A DNA stretch of 64,000 nucleotides. It comes from an uncultured Eubacteriales bacterium (GTDB taxonomy: Bacteria > Bacillota > Clostridia > Oscillospirales > UBA644). A model generated the notes under the pieces. That model did not search any database, was not told the origin of the DNA, and saw only the letters and a program-made list of their open reading frames with translations. A program made the translations under genes and the position numbers. Location: the NCBI GenBank assembly GCA_934454405.1, contig CAKSFN010000009.1, positions 1 to 64,000 of the forward strand. Reading direction: 5' to 3'. Below, one piece after another: positions 7,559-15,883 of the stretch; positions within the stretch are counted from its first letter, which is position 1, and each line of letters starts with the position of its first letter.

Positions 7559-9115
7559 ATGCAATCGTTCAAACAACTTAAAACGGGCGCGAAGGCAACT
7601 CTTCGATTTAACTACTGGCGGCTTATAGTGGTCTGCTTCCTCGTCGCCGTAATCGCGGGACTTTATTCGTCGATGTTTTCCATCGGCTCTCTGACCAGCT
7701 CGTCCGAGACCGAAAAACAGGATGCCGCGGTAGATAAGGTAAGAGATGAGATAATCAGAAAGCTTGACGGAATTATCGACGGGATTGATTCGATAAAAGG
7801 CATCAGCCCCGTTGTAAAGCAAGGCGTGCAGGTCGTTGTTGAGCATACGTTTGACTCCGACAGCGCCATACTGAATATCGCCCGAAGCGCAATAATGTTC
7901 GCGTCCTCAAACACGGTGATAGTCGGCATAGGGCTTCTTATCGGGTTTGTTGTCAAAATCGCGTACGACATATTTATTTCGGCAAGTCTTCGCGTCGGCG
8001 AAAAGCGGTATTTTCTCGAGGCGCGCAGATACAAAACAAGAATAATCAAAACTTTTTTCGTGTTCCGTCAGCGCAGCGTTCCGCGCGTGGCGTGGGTCAT
8101 GCTTAAAAAAGAAATATTCTCGTTTCTTTGGTGGCTGACCGTTGTCGGCGGCGTGATAAAGCATTACGAGTATTTGATGATACCGTATATTCTCGCCGAA
8201 AATCCGTCCGTTACGGCAAAAGACGCGTTCGCGCTTTCAAAGCAGATGATGAAAGGGCAGAAGCGGCGCGCGTTCCTGCTTGACCTCACCTTCGTCGGCT
8301 GGCGACTTCTCGGACTGCTGACGCTCGGAACTCTCAACGTCTTTTTCGTCAACGCTTATTACACGGGAACAAAAACCGAGTATTATATGGATCTTCGCGC
8401 CGACGCCGTTCTGAACGGCAAGAAGGGGAACGAGCTGTTTGTGGACTCCGCGCTCAACGCCCCCGCTCCCGTAAACGGTCCTTATCCGACGGAAGCCTAT
8501 CCTCTCGCTCCAGGCACGAAAACAAAAGTCGTTCGCAAGCCGCTGCACCCCGAAAGACGCTATACCCCGGACAAGATGATCCTTCTTTTCTTCTCCGCAG
8601 CGTTTGTCGGGTGGATATGGGAGATATGTCTGACCTTTGTCGAGAAAGGCATTCTTGTCAATCGCGGAACCATGTACGGTCCGTGGCTTCCCATCTACGG
8701 AACGGGCGCGATGGCGGCAATTATTTTCCTTCGCCGCTGGCTCAAAAAGCCGATTTTAACCTTCTTTATCATTTGCGGCGTTTGCTCGGTCGTAGAATAT
8801 GCGACAAGTTTTTTCCTCGAAAAAATGTACCACGAAAAATGGTGGGATTACAGCGATATGTTCCTGAACCTGAACGGAAGGATATGCTTTATCGGGATAC
8901 TCCTGTTCGGCATAATGGGGAGCCTTTTCGTGTACTTTATCGCGCCCTCATTCGACAATCTGTTCTCAAAGATACCGAAAGCCGTAAGATATGTCGTGTG
9001 TGCCGTCCTTGTCGCGTGCTTCCTTGTGGATATGACATTCTCTTTCATAACCCCGAATTCGGGAGAGGGAATAAACCAGTATTCCGTGATAATTCCGTTT
9101 TTACAATCGTTTTAA
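7559..9115 (+). CDS. Membrane protein fusing a DUF975-like and a CmpB-type (ABC transporter type IV) domain
   Basis: About 518 residues. The N-terminal half (FKQLKTGAKATLRFNYWR, then several hydrophobic segments) resembles DUF975 integral membrane proteins. Residues about 340-515 match the putative ABC-transporter type IV family: GWIWEICLTFVEKG, LVNRGTMYGPWLPIYGTGA and KWWDYSDMFLNLNGRICF are its usual blocks. About ten membrane segments are visible in total. The ATG at 7559 follows the regulator stop by two bases with AAGGTGAT as ribosome site; a TTG at 7553 is less likely. Function is unknown in both families. Fusion of the two in one chain is worth noting. A strong hairpin follows the stop. 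Confidence 0.75.
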   Translation: MQSFKQLKTGAKATLRFNYWRLIVVCFLVAVIAGLYSSMFSIGSLTSSSETEKQDAAVDKVRDEIIRKLDGIIDGIDSIKGISPVVKQGVQVVVEHTFDSDSAILNIARSAIMFASSNTVIVGIGLLIGFVVKIAYDIFISASLRVGEKRYFLEARRYKTRIIKTFFVFRQRSVPRVAWVMLKKEIFSFLWWLTVVGGVIKHYEYLMIPYILAENPSVTAKDAFALSKQMMKGQKRRAFLLDLTFVGWRLLGLLTLGTLNVFFVNAYYTGTKTEYYMDLRADAVLNGKKGNELFVDSALNAPAPVNGPYPTEAYPLAPGTKTKVVRKPLHPERRYTPDKMILLFFSAAFVGWIWEICLTFVEKGILVNRGTMYGPWLPIYGTGAMAAIIFLRRWLKKPILTFFIICGVCSVVEYATSFFLEKMYHEKWWDYSDMFLNLNGRICFIGILLFGIMGSLFVYFIAPSFDNLFSKIPKAVRYVVCAVLVACFLVDMTFSFITPNSGEGINQYSVIIPFLQSF

Positions 9116-9126
9116 GATAAAAAAAC

Positions 9127-9164
9127 AGGGGCTGTAAAAAAACGCAAGTTTTTTTACAGCCCCT
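9127..9164 (+). terminator. Perfect 17-bp hairpin after the membrane protein gene
   Basis: AGGGGCTGTAAAAAAAC pairs without mismatch with GTTTTTTTACAGCCCCT around a GCAA loop, 12 bases after the stop codon. It matches the hairpin at 4020-4055. Confidence 0.75.
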
Positions 9165-9403
9165 TTGGGGATAGGAAAAAAGGTTCAGAATGGGTGAATC
9201 GAACCCGAAGGTGTATGTTTATACATCGAGAGGTGAGATTCGCCCGTAGCAAAAAAGGCGTATTAAAACCTTATTTTATGGAAAAACACAAAAATTGCTG
9301 TTTTGAGTCGTTTTGTTTATCTTTTAAGCCATTGCTTTTTTTTGTATTTTTCAGCCTTTTTTGCGGTCTGGGCTTTTTTTACATCCCCTTTGCATCGGAG
9401 CCT
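9165..9403. other. Gene-free interval with a folded, repeat-like segment
   Basis: No convincing gene. At 9192-9245 GGGTGAATC pairs with GATTCGCCC, and inside it GTGTAT pairs with ATACAT (9211-9226). The rest is T-rich. A short frame starting at 9194 has no ribosome site or family likeness. Confidence 0.4.
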
Positions 9404-10282
9404 TTATTTATTATAGGTTCCTATTTTTTTTGAGTTTTCGTCCTCGATATTCTTTTTCAGTGTTTCTATTCTGCTTGTGAGATAGTCTCTGTATTCTTCC
9501 AGACACATCCCGTTTTCCGTAATAAACTGCGCCTGCTCCGCATCGCCTATATACCGGAAATGCCATGGCTCAAAAGAATGTCCCGTAACCGCGGTTTTGT
9601 CCTCGGGGTAACTGAGAATAAAGCCGTATTTCCAAATGTTTTCGGTCGCATACTTATAAAAGGAGCTGTTCTTGACAACGGAAACCTCCGTGGAAGATGT
9701 TTCTCCCAGCGAAACGGCAAGTCCCGTCTGGTATTCGCTGTGTCCCGGCTTTGCCTCCGAACGCAGCGTTTTCTGCTCCGCCATTTCGTCGTTTGTATAT
9801 CCTGCGCTCTGATTCTTCTTATACTCTGCGTCGAAGTATTTCTGCTGCTGCTCCGCTGTCGTATAACCCCGGAAAACCGTCACCGTTTCTCCGTCCCGCC
9901 GCGCCTGCGCAATGAAAGCGTTAAGCTTTTCCGCCGCGTCCTTTTCAATCTTTATGTCCGAAAATCCGGACACGGGAGAAAGCTCGATATCCTTTTCCCT
10001 GACCGCGCGGTCGTTGTTCACCAGCTCCAGCAGATCGGACGCGAGATACTGCGTATATTTGTCTATCGCCTGCTGCATCTCTTCAACGGTTTTGAACTCC
10101 GAAAGAACGGGAACGCCCGCTTGCGGCGGAGGTTCGGTTTGCGATGCGTTTTCTGCGGAAACCTTGCCGTATATCCCGTTTTCGCCCGAAACAAAAAACA
10201 GTATAAAAGCCACTGCCGTTGCAACGATTGCAAAAACCAGCGACCCGATAAAATATGCTTTTGCGTTTTTTTCTCCGTTCAT
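9404..10282 (-). CDS. Membrane-anchored M15B (VanY/LdcB)-like protein lacking two metal ligands
   Basis: 292 residues with an N-terminal membrane anchor (residues about 10-31, YFIGSLVFAIVATAVAFILF) and an extracellular M15B-type domain. Active family members cut the D-Ala end of peptidoglycan stems using zinc held by SxHxxGxAxD and a later His. Here the motif reads GHSEYQTGLAVSLG: Tyr184 stands for the His and Ser191 for the Asp. The later block is intact (EPWHFRYIG, E238 and H241). Loss of two ligands argues that it is not a normal zinc peptidase and may bind wall without cutting. GGAGG lies eight bases before the ATG. It stands alone, convergent with the 7559-9115 gene. Confidence 0.75.
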   Translation of the reverse strand: MNGEKNAKAYFIGSLVFAIVATAVAFILFFVSGENGIYGKVSAENASQTEPPPQAGVPVLSEFKTVEEMQQAIDKYTQYLASDLLELVNNDRAVREKDIELSPVSGFSDIKIEKDAAEKLNAFIAQARRDGETVTVFRGYTTAEQQQKYFDAEYKKNQSAGYTNDEMAEQKTLRSEAKPGHSEYQTGLAVSLGETSSTEVSVVKNSSFYKYATENIWKYGFILSYPEDKTAVTGHSFEPWHFRYIGDAEQAQFITENGMCLEEYRDYLTSRIETLKKNIEDENSKKIGTYNK

Positions 10283-10557
10283 CTCCCGCGCCTCCTTTTA
10301 CGTGAATTCCGCTTCTTTGAAGAACCGTATATGCCAAATCAATTTATTTTAACATAATTCGATGCCTTTTTCAATACTTTTCGGGCTTTTTTCATAAATG
10401 TGCCGAACACAAAAGCGATTTTGCCTTTTCGGACGCAGCCCCATCGGGTTTGACCTCTCGTCGCGCGCTGAACACATTTTAATAAGGCGGTATTTGCCGG
10501 TTTTTTTGTTGTTATAAAAAATCCTCTGCTCGGCGGTCGGTCTTCGTCGTTTTTGCC
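10283..10557. other. Intergenic interval with no gene seen
   Basis: Frames here have no ribosome site or family likeness. Read on the minus strand, a block around 10420-10470 (CGAGAGGT then AAAAGGC) loosely resembles 9227-9259 on the plus strand, which suggests a degenerate dispersed repeat. Confidence 0.35.
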
Positions 10558-10586
10558 TTGACTTTTTGCGCCGAAAGTATTATAAT
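10558..10586 (+). promoter_or_regulatory. Vegetative promoter for topB
   Basis: TTGACT (10558-10563) and TATAAT (10581-10586) with a 17-base spacer, 69 bases ahead of the topB ATG. Confidence 0.85.
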
Positions 10587-10655
10587 ATAGTAACCGTAAG
10601 AGGAACGGATATTTGCCGTGAGGCGAACGAAAAAAGAGAAGCAAAGGGTATCGAA

Positions 10656-12782
10656 ATGAAACTTATCATCGCCGAAAAACCGAGCCTTGCCCGCAATATT
10701 GTTGCGGGTATAGAGTCTTTTAACGATTATAAAATGCGACGGGGCGACGGCTTTTTTTACGGCGGAGAATACCTTGTGACGTGGGCTTTCGGGCATCTGT
10801 TTTCGCTTGCGGATATAGACGATTATTCTCCGAACCCCGACGGCTCGACGCGGTGGACGACGGCAACTTTGCCGTGTTTTCCGAAAGAGTTTCGCTTCAA
10901 CCTGCGTAAGGATGCGTCGAAAAAAGTCGATCCCGGCGTGGAAAAGCAGTTTGAAACGATAAAAACGCTTTGTCTGCGCGAGGACGTTTCAGATATAGTC
11001 AACGCGGGCGACGCGGACAGAGAAGGCGAGATAATCGTCCGTCTTTGCATAACCCATTCGGGAGTTCGGAACAAGAGGCTTCTGCGTTTGTGGCTGCCTG
11101 ACCAGACGCCCGAAACGATACGCGCCGCGCTGGCGGATATGAAAGAAGAGACCGAATACGAAAACCTTGCGAACGAGGGGTATGCCCGCACATATACGGA
11201 CTGGCTTTACGGCGTCAATCTGACGAGGTTCGCAACGCTCAAAACGGGCACTCTTTTGCGTGTGGGACGTGTTATCGTGCCTGTTGTAAAGGCAATATAT
11301 GACCGCGATATGCAGATAAGGAACTTCGTTCCCGAAAAGTATTACGCGCTCCGTTCTCAGGCGGAAACGAACGGGCAGTCCGTCGAACTGAATTCAAAAA
11401 AGAAATTTACGAAAGACGAACTTGCGAAAGCGGAAGCCCTCTGTGCCGAGTACAACGCGTCGGAAGCCGTTGTGACGGAAGTAAAAAGAAAAAAGGACAA
11501 GCTCTTTCCCGGCAAGCTGTATTCGCTTTCAAAATTGCAGAATTTTCTCGGAAAAAAGTACAAGATGTCGATGGACGACAGCCTTGCGATAGTCCAAAAA
11601 CTTTACGAAGAGGGCTATCTGACATATCCGAGAACGAACTCCGAATATCTTGCAACAGCCGAAAAGGACAAGATTAAAAAAATAATTTCAAACGTCGCGG
11701 CGGTCGGCTATCCCGTAAAATTCAAGGACTCGAAAACCATATTCGACGATTCCAAAATAGAGTCCCACTCCGCGCTTACTCCGACATATAAGATCCCCGA
11801 CGCGTCAAAGCTTTCGCCTGCGGAAAAACAGGTATATTCCGCCGTTATGCGCCGTTTTGTTGCCGTGTTCTGCTCCGAAGAATGCGTTGCCGAGAAAACC
11901 GAAATAAAGATAAATGTCGGCGGTCTTGAAGATTTTTCACTCAAAGGCACCGTTATCGTAACGCCCGGCTGGACGCGCTTTGACGAATACGGAAAGCAGG
12001 ACAAGATACTGCCCCGTCTTGAAAAAGGCGACCGCGTAAATATCGATTTCAAGCCCGTTGAAAAGGAGACCGCGCCGCCGAAACATTATACGATAGAAAC
12101 TCTGAACAATTATCTGAAAAACCCGTTCAGAGAAGAAAAAGCGAAAGCGCAGGAAAGCGAAAACGAAGACGACACGGAGGAATACCGCGCCATTTTCGAG
12201 GGCTTGGAACTCGGCACGGAAGCCACGCGCACGGGCATCATCAAAAACGCCTGCAACACAAAATACATACTGCTGAAAAAAGATGTTTACACGATTCTGC
12301 CGGACGGTGAGTATCTTATCGAGGCGTTGACGCGAATGAACATCAGTATGGATAAGTATAAAACCTCCGAACTCGGCAAGGCGCTGAAAAAGGTTTTTCG
12401 CGGTGAAATGTCCGTTCCCGAAAGCGTCGGACTTGCCGAAAAAGAGATTTCCGAGGTTTTTGAGCGCGTAAGGAACCCTCAGCCTCCCGAAACGGATACC
12501 GACGACGGCTTTTTCGGAGATATTGTCGGAAAATGTCCGTTTTGCGGCAACGACGTCGCAAGAACAAAGTTCGGTTACGGCTGCCGCGGCTATCGTGATA
12601 ACGGGTGCAGGTTCACCGTCAGAAATGTTATTTGCGGGCGCATTATTTCCGCTTCAAATATGAAACTGCTGCTTGAAAACGGCAAAACGTCCAAAATAAG
12701 AGGGTTCATTTCCAAAAACGGAAAACCGTTTGACGCGTATCTGAAGCTCGAAAACGGAAAGGTCGTATTTGATTTTGATTGA
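10656..12782 (+). CDS. topB: DNA topoisomerase III (type IA)
   Basis: 709 residues from MKLIIAEKPSLARNI, the family's usual N terminus; a longer frame back to 10566 would run into the -35/-10 region and is rejected. The Toprim domain holds NAGDADREGEI, with the acidic metal-binding residues. The active-site tyrosine is Y324 in LTYPRTNSEYL; the Asp common after RT in TopA is Asn here. A C-terminal zinc-finger-like segment (CPFCGNDVARTKFGYGC) is followed by a short TopB-type tail. The enzyme relaxes and decatenates DNA through single-strand passage. The end overlaps the start of the following HAD gene by 14 bases. Confidence 0.92.
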   Translation: MKLIIAEKPSLARNIVAGIESFNDYKMRRGDGFFYGGEYLVTWAFGHLFSLADIDDYSPNPDGSTRWTTATLPCFPKEFRFNLRKDASKKVDPGVEKQFETIKTLCLREDVSDIVNAGDADREGEIIVRLCITHSGVRNKRLLRLWLPDQTPETIRAALADMKEETEYENLANEGYARTYTDWLYGVNLTRFATLKTGTLLRVGRVIVPVVKAIYDRDMQIRNFVPEKYYALRSQAETNGQSVELNSKKKFTKDELAKAEALCAEYNASEAVVTEVKRKKDKLFPGKLYSLSKLQNFLGKKYKMSMDDSLAIVQKLYEEGYLTYPRTNSEYLATAEKDKIKKIISNVAAVGYPVKFKDSKTIFDDSKIESHSALTPTYKIPDASKLSPAEKQVYSAVMRRFVAVFCSEECVAEKTEIKINVGGLEDFSLKGTVIVTPGWTRFDEYGKQDKILPRLEKGDRVNIDFKPVEKETAPPKHYTIETLNNYLKNPFREEKAKAQESENEDDTEEYRAIFEGLELGTEATRTGIIKNACNTKYILLKKDVYTILPDGEYLIEALTRMNISMDKYKTSELGKALKKVFRGEMSVPESVGLAEKEISEVFERVRNPQPPETDTDDGFFGDIVGKCPFCGNDVARTKFGYGCRGYRDNGCRFTVRNVICGRIISASNMKLLLENGKTSKIRGFISKNGKPFDAYLKLENGKVVFDFD

Positions 12783-13425
12783 TTTTGAGAGTAAAAAACT
12801 GTTCATTTTTGATTTTGACGGTACGCTTTTCGATACGATGGGCGCGTGGACGGGCTTCGGCGAAGCGTTTGCCGAATATGTCGGCAGAAAACCCGAAAAA
12901 GGGCTGACCGACAGGCTCAACTCAATGCCGACGCTTTACGCCGCCGCCGAATTTCTGCGCGACAATTACTGCCCGACAATGACCGCAGACGAGATTTTCA
13001 AGTGGATAGAGAACAACGTCCGCGATTATTATGTAAGCAAGGCGCTGCCGAGAAAGGGCGTTCCCGAATTTCTTGAAAAGTATGAAAAAAGCGGCGTTCG
13101 TATGTGTATTTTAACCGCAAACGAAACGCCGTTTATCGAGGCGCCTCTCCGTCGGTGCGGACTTGACGGGTATTTTGAACGCGTTTACTCAACCCGTGAA
13201 CTCGGGCTGGGAAAAGATATTCCCGACTCTTTCTTGAAAGTTCTTTCCGACTTTGAGACCGAAGCGTCGGACGCCGTTGTATTCGAGGACGCGTTTTACG
13301 CCGCGGTAAATGCCGCAAAAGCGAGAATTTCCGTCGTCGGAATATGCGACCCGTCCGAGCCTTACGCCGCGGAGATGCAAAAACTCTGCGACCGCTACGT
13401 TGTCGATTTTACCGCGCTTTTATGA
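12769..13425 (+). CDS. HAD-superfamily phosphatase (subfamily IA)
   Basis: About 218 residues with HAD motif I IFDFDGTLFDTMGAW, motif II at MCILTANETP, and motif III/IV at DAVVFEDAFYAAVNAAKA. A helical cap lies between motifs I and II. Family members hydrolyse small phosphorylated metabolites through an Asp-phosphate intermediate; the substrate cannot be told. Starts are TTG codons at 12769 or 12775 inside the end of topB, preceded by GGAAAGG, so translation is probably coupled to topB. Confidence 0.8.
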   Translation: MILIDFESKKLFIFDFDGTLFDTMGAWTGFGEAFAEYVGRKPEKGLTDRLNSMPTLYAAAEFLRDNYCPTMTADEIFKWIENNVRDYYVSKALPRKGVPEFLEKYEKSGVRMCILTANETPFIEAPLRRCGLDGYFERVYSTRELGLGKDIPDSFLKVLSDFETEASDAVVFEDAFYAAVNAAKARISVVGICDPSEPYAAEMQKLCDRYVVDFTALL

Positions 13426-13535
13426 TTTTGAAGCGTCGGAAAAACCAAGCGCGCCCCGAAGTTTTATCGGCGGCAACGTCCTGTAAAATATCACCGTCAT
13501 TCAACGCTGAAATATGCCGAAAGGAAGGTACAACT

Positions 13536-14291
13536 ATGCCTGCTTTACAAAATTCCTCGTTGTATCCCGTCATTTCATGGTTTTTCCTCGGATATTTTGT
13601 TATCCTCTTCGCCGAGCGCGCTCAAAGTCTCGTGCGCATCAGCCGCTCGTCTTTTTCCGCTCTGTACCGCACGGGCTTTGACGGCTTTGTCAATACTTTG
13701 ACGGCGCTTTCTCTTGTCGCCGCCGTTTTGCTGTTGATTTTCGGCAACAAAGGCTTTTGGCAATCGCTTGTCGATTCCGACGTCGTTCCCGATTACACCA
13801 TGCTGACTGTCACCGCCGGTGTTGTTCTTGTGTCGGGTATGATGCATACGGAGCATACGATAGCTCCCGTTCAGTTTGCTTCATACGGCATGCTGATAGT
13901 TGCAATGATTTTGCGTACCGTGCAGACCTCGTCGGGCGCGGAGCACCCGTTTATGTTTTGGTATTCGCTTGCTTTTCTGACGGTTTTTTCAATGGCAATT
14001 CCTGTTATGTACCGCTCGGAAATCTCCCGCGCCGCGCTTTTTCACGTAACAGAGGCTCTTGCGGCGCTGGCGCTGGTCGCCTGCTTTACGTGGATGCTGC
14101 GAGACCTGTTTACGGGGCAGGGAAGCGACCTTTTGCGTTGGATGCCCATGATTATAGCCGCAGTTGCAGACGCCGTGATTCTGGCGATGCGTTGGAAGGA
14201 AAAAGTCAATACCTTTGTTCTGATTTTTATTATCCTGTCGGCAGTTCTTTTCGCGGTCGGCAGGGTACTGTTCGCAACGCTGACGGCATAA
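13536..14291 (+). CDS. Polytopic membrane protein of unknown function
   Basis: 251 residues with seven or eight hydrophobic segments (for example LYPVISWFFLGYFVILFAER near the N terminus and VLIFIILSAVLFAVGRVLF at the end). AAGGAAGG eight bases before the ATG supports the start at 13536; upstream in-frame codons overlap the HAD gene and lack a site. I do not recognise a family. It follows the HAD gene by about 110 bases on the same strand and ends at a bidirectional terminator. Confidence 0.65.
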   Translation: MPALQNSSLYPVISWFFLGYFVILFAERAQSLVRISRSSFSALYRTGFDGFVNTLTALSLVAAVLLLIFGNKGFWQSLVDSDVVPDYTMLTVTAGVVLVSGMMHTEHTIAPVQFASYGMLIVAMILRTVQTSSGAEHPFMFWYSLAFLTVFSMAIPVMYRSEISRAALFHVTEALAALALVACFTWMLRDLFTGQGSDLLRWMPMIIAAVADAVILAMRWKEKVNTFVLIFIILSAVLFAVGRVLFATLTA

Positions 14292-14332
14292 CCTCCGGCA
14301 GCTCCGTCTTCATTGTTTTTTCTTTACAAATA

Positions 14333-14362
14333 TTATCTCCCGCATCGAAATGCGGGAGATAA
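14333..14362. terminator. Bidirectional terminator between convergent genes
   Basis: TTATCTCCCGCAT pairs perfectly with ATGCGGGAGATAA around a CGAA loop; T-rich or A-rich flanks lie on both sides, between the membrane protein gene (+) and the phosphoribosyltransferase gene (-). Confidence 0.85.
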
Positions 14363-14375
14363 ACTTTATATTTGA

Positions 14376-14918
14376 TTATTTGGGAAAGACGGGCAGTCTT
14401 TCAAGGAAGATGATGTCTTTTCTGTCCGCCGCGTCGCCCTCTGCCAAAACAGCGGCTCTGCCGACGGTTTTGCCGCCCGCTTTGCTTACAAGCGCCTCAA
14501 GCGCTTTGAGCGATTCGCCCGTGCTGATAACGTCGTCAATGATAAGAACTCTTTTTCCCTTCATCTTTTCCGCGTCGTCCGCGCCGAGATAGAGGGTTTG
14601 TATCCTCTGCGTCGTTATCGAACGAACGTTGACGCTTATCGGGGAGGGCATATATACTTTTTCGCCTTTTCTTGCGATTATGTATTCGTTTTCGCCCTGC
14701 TGCTTCGCAAGCTCGTGAATAAGCGGAATGGACTTTGCTTCCGCCGTCAGCATAATATCGTGTTCGGGGAGCAGGGGAATGAGTGCCTCCGCGCATTTAA
14801 CGGTCAATTCAACATCTCCGAAGATGATGAACGCCGCAATATCGAGATTGTCGCTGACGGGGCAGAGAGGGAGTTCTCTTTCAAGTCCCGCGATGTTCAT
14901 TTTGTAAGTTTTTTGCAT
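14376..14918 (-). CDS. Purine-type phosphoribosyltransferase (Apt-like)
   Basis: 180 residues with the PRPP-binding loop RVLIIDDVISTGES (two Asp then Thr-Gly-x-Ser) of type I phosphoribosyltransferases. A hydrophobic acceptor-site region lies upstream (DIMLTAEAKSIPLIHELA), as in adenine/xanthine enzymes. The family joins a purine base to PRPP; the base here is uncertain. The ATG at 14918 is preferred over a GTG at 14927 because AAAGGGTGG overlaps the latter. It is the last gene of dacF-rluB-apt, 23 bases after rluB. Confidence 0.75.
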   Translation of the reverse strand: MQKTYKMNIAGLERELPLCPVSDNLDIAAFIIFGDVELTVKCAEALIPLLPEHDIMLTAEAKSIPLIHELAKQQGENEYIIARKGEKVYMPSPISVNVRSITTQRIQTLYLGADDAEKMKGKRVLIIDDVISTGESLKALEALVSKAGGKTVGRAAVLAEGDAADRKDIIFLERLPVFPK

Positions 14919-14941
14919 TTGAACCACCCTTTATTTTTCTT

Positions 14942-15811
14942 TTACTTTTTCTTTTTTTTATCGCCGAACTGTTTGAGAAAACGTCTTTCGTAAACGGATT
15001 TTGCCGATTTTCTCTGTTTCTGCGCGTATCTCTGCGCGACGGGATCGCCCTTTTTTGCGTCCTGCGGCTTTTTGATTATTTTTGATGACGGGTCAATGCC
15101 TATCGAGGAGAGCAATTCTTCCGTTTCTTTTGTCGAAAGAGGTCTGTATTCTCCCGGCTGCAAATGCCCGAGCGAAAGATTTCCGACCGCGATCCTTTTC
15201 AGCAGATGAATTTCAAGCCCCACGGCGTCGCACATTCTTCTTATCTGCCTGTTTTTGCCCTCGTGAATGGTTATGTGAAGAACCGTTTTTCCGTCTTTCT
15301 GCGCCTGTATCTCGACCTGCGCGGGCTGCGTCACATCGCCGTCGTCAAGCTTAACGCCGCTGCGAAGCGTGGTCAGCTGTTCGTCCGTCGGGTCGCCCTT
15401 GACCGTAACTCTGTACGTTTTGCTTATCTCGTGCGACGGGTGCGTCAGCTTCTGCGCCGCCTCGCCGTCGTCCGTCAAAAGCAACAGCCCCTCGGAATCC
15501 CTGTCAAGCCTTCCGACGGGGTAAACGCGTCCCTTTATGCCGCCGATGAGATCCGCCACAACGCTTCTGTCGTCCTGTGCCTTCATCGCGGTTATAACGC
15601 CTCTCGGCTTATAGAACATAAAGTATCTTTTGTTCGCGGTTTTCAGATGAAGCCTGTGTCCGTCGCAGAAAACGCTGTCCCGTTCGGGGTCAACGTCCTG
15701 CCCGATAAACGCGGGCTTTTTGTTGACGAAGACCTTGCCCTCGCGAACAAGTTCCTCCGCCGCGCGGCGCGAACAGTAGCCGCTTTCGGCAATAAATTTA
15801 TGAATCCTCAA
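14942..15811 (-). CDS. rluB: RsuA/RluB-family pseudouridine synthase
   Basis: About 289 residues. An S4 RNA-binding domain opens the protein (RIHKFIAESGYCSRRAAEEL), followed by the synthase domain with catalytic Asp103 in VGRLDRDSEGLLLLT. RluB-type enzymes make a pseudouridine in the peptidyl-transferase region of 23S rRNA (position 2605 in E. coli numbering). A TTG at 15811 is chosen because AAAAGGA lies about nine bases upstream and the S4 domain begins there; an ATG at 15856 has no ribosome site. The C terminus is very basic. The gene lies between dacF and the phosphoribosyltransferase gene. Confidence 0.85.
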   Translation of the reverse strand: MRIHKFIAESGYCSRRAAEELVREGKVFVNKKPAFIGQDVDPERDSVFCDGHRLHLKTANKRYFMFYKPRGVITAMKAQDDRSVVADLIGGIKGRVYPVGRLDRDSEGLLLLTDDGEAAQKLTHPSHEISKTYRVTVKGDPTDEQLTTLRSGVKLDDGDVTQPAQVEIQAQKDGKTVLHITIHEGKNRQIRRMCDAVGLEIHLLKRIAVGNLSLGHLQPGEYRPLSTKETEELLSSIGIDPSSKIIKKPQDAKKGDPVAQRYAQKQRKSAKSVYERRFLKQFGDKKKKK

Positions 15812-15883
15812 GTTCGTATTTCCTTTTCCGTGATGACTTTTAATGCTTTCAATCACAACTTACATTATACACCAAAATTTTCG

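Noticed and set aside
9192..9216. tRNA-like T-arm (GGTTCGATTC on the minus strand)
   Set aside because: The stem around the loop does not pair as a T-arm and no D-arm, anticodon arm or acceptor stem can be formed.
10339..10644. 101-residue minus-strand frame between the VanY-like gene and topB
   Set aside because: It spans the topB promoter on the other strand and lacks a ribosome site or domain.
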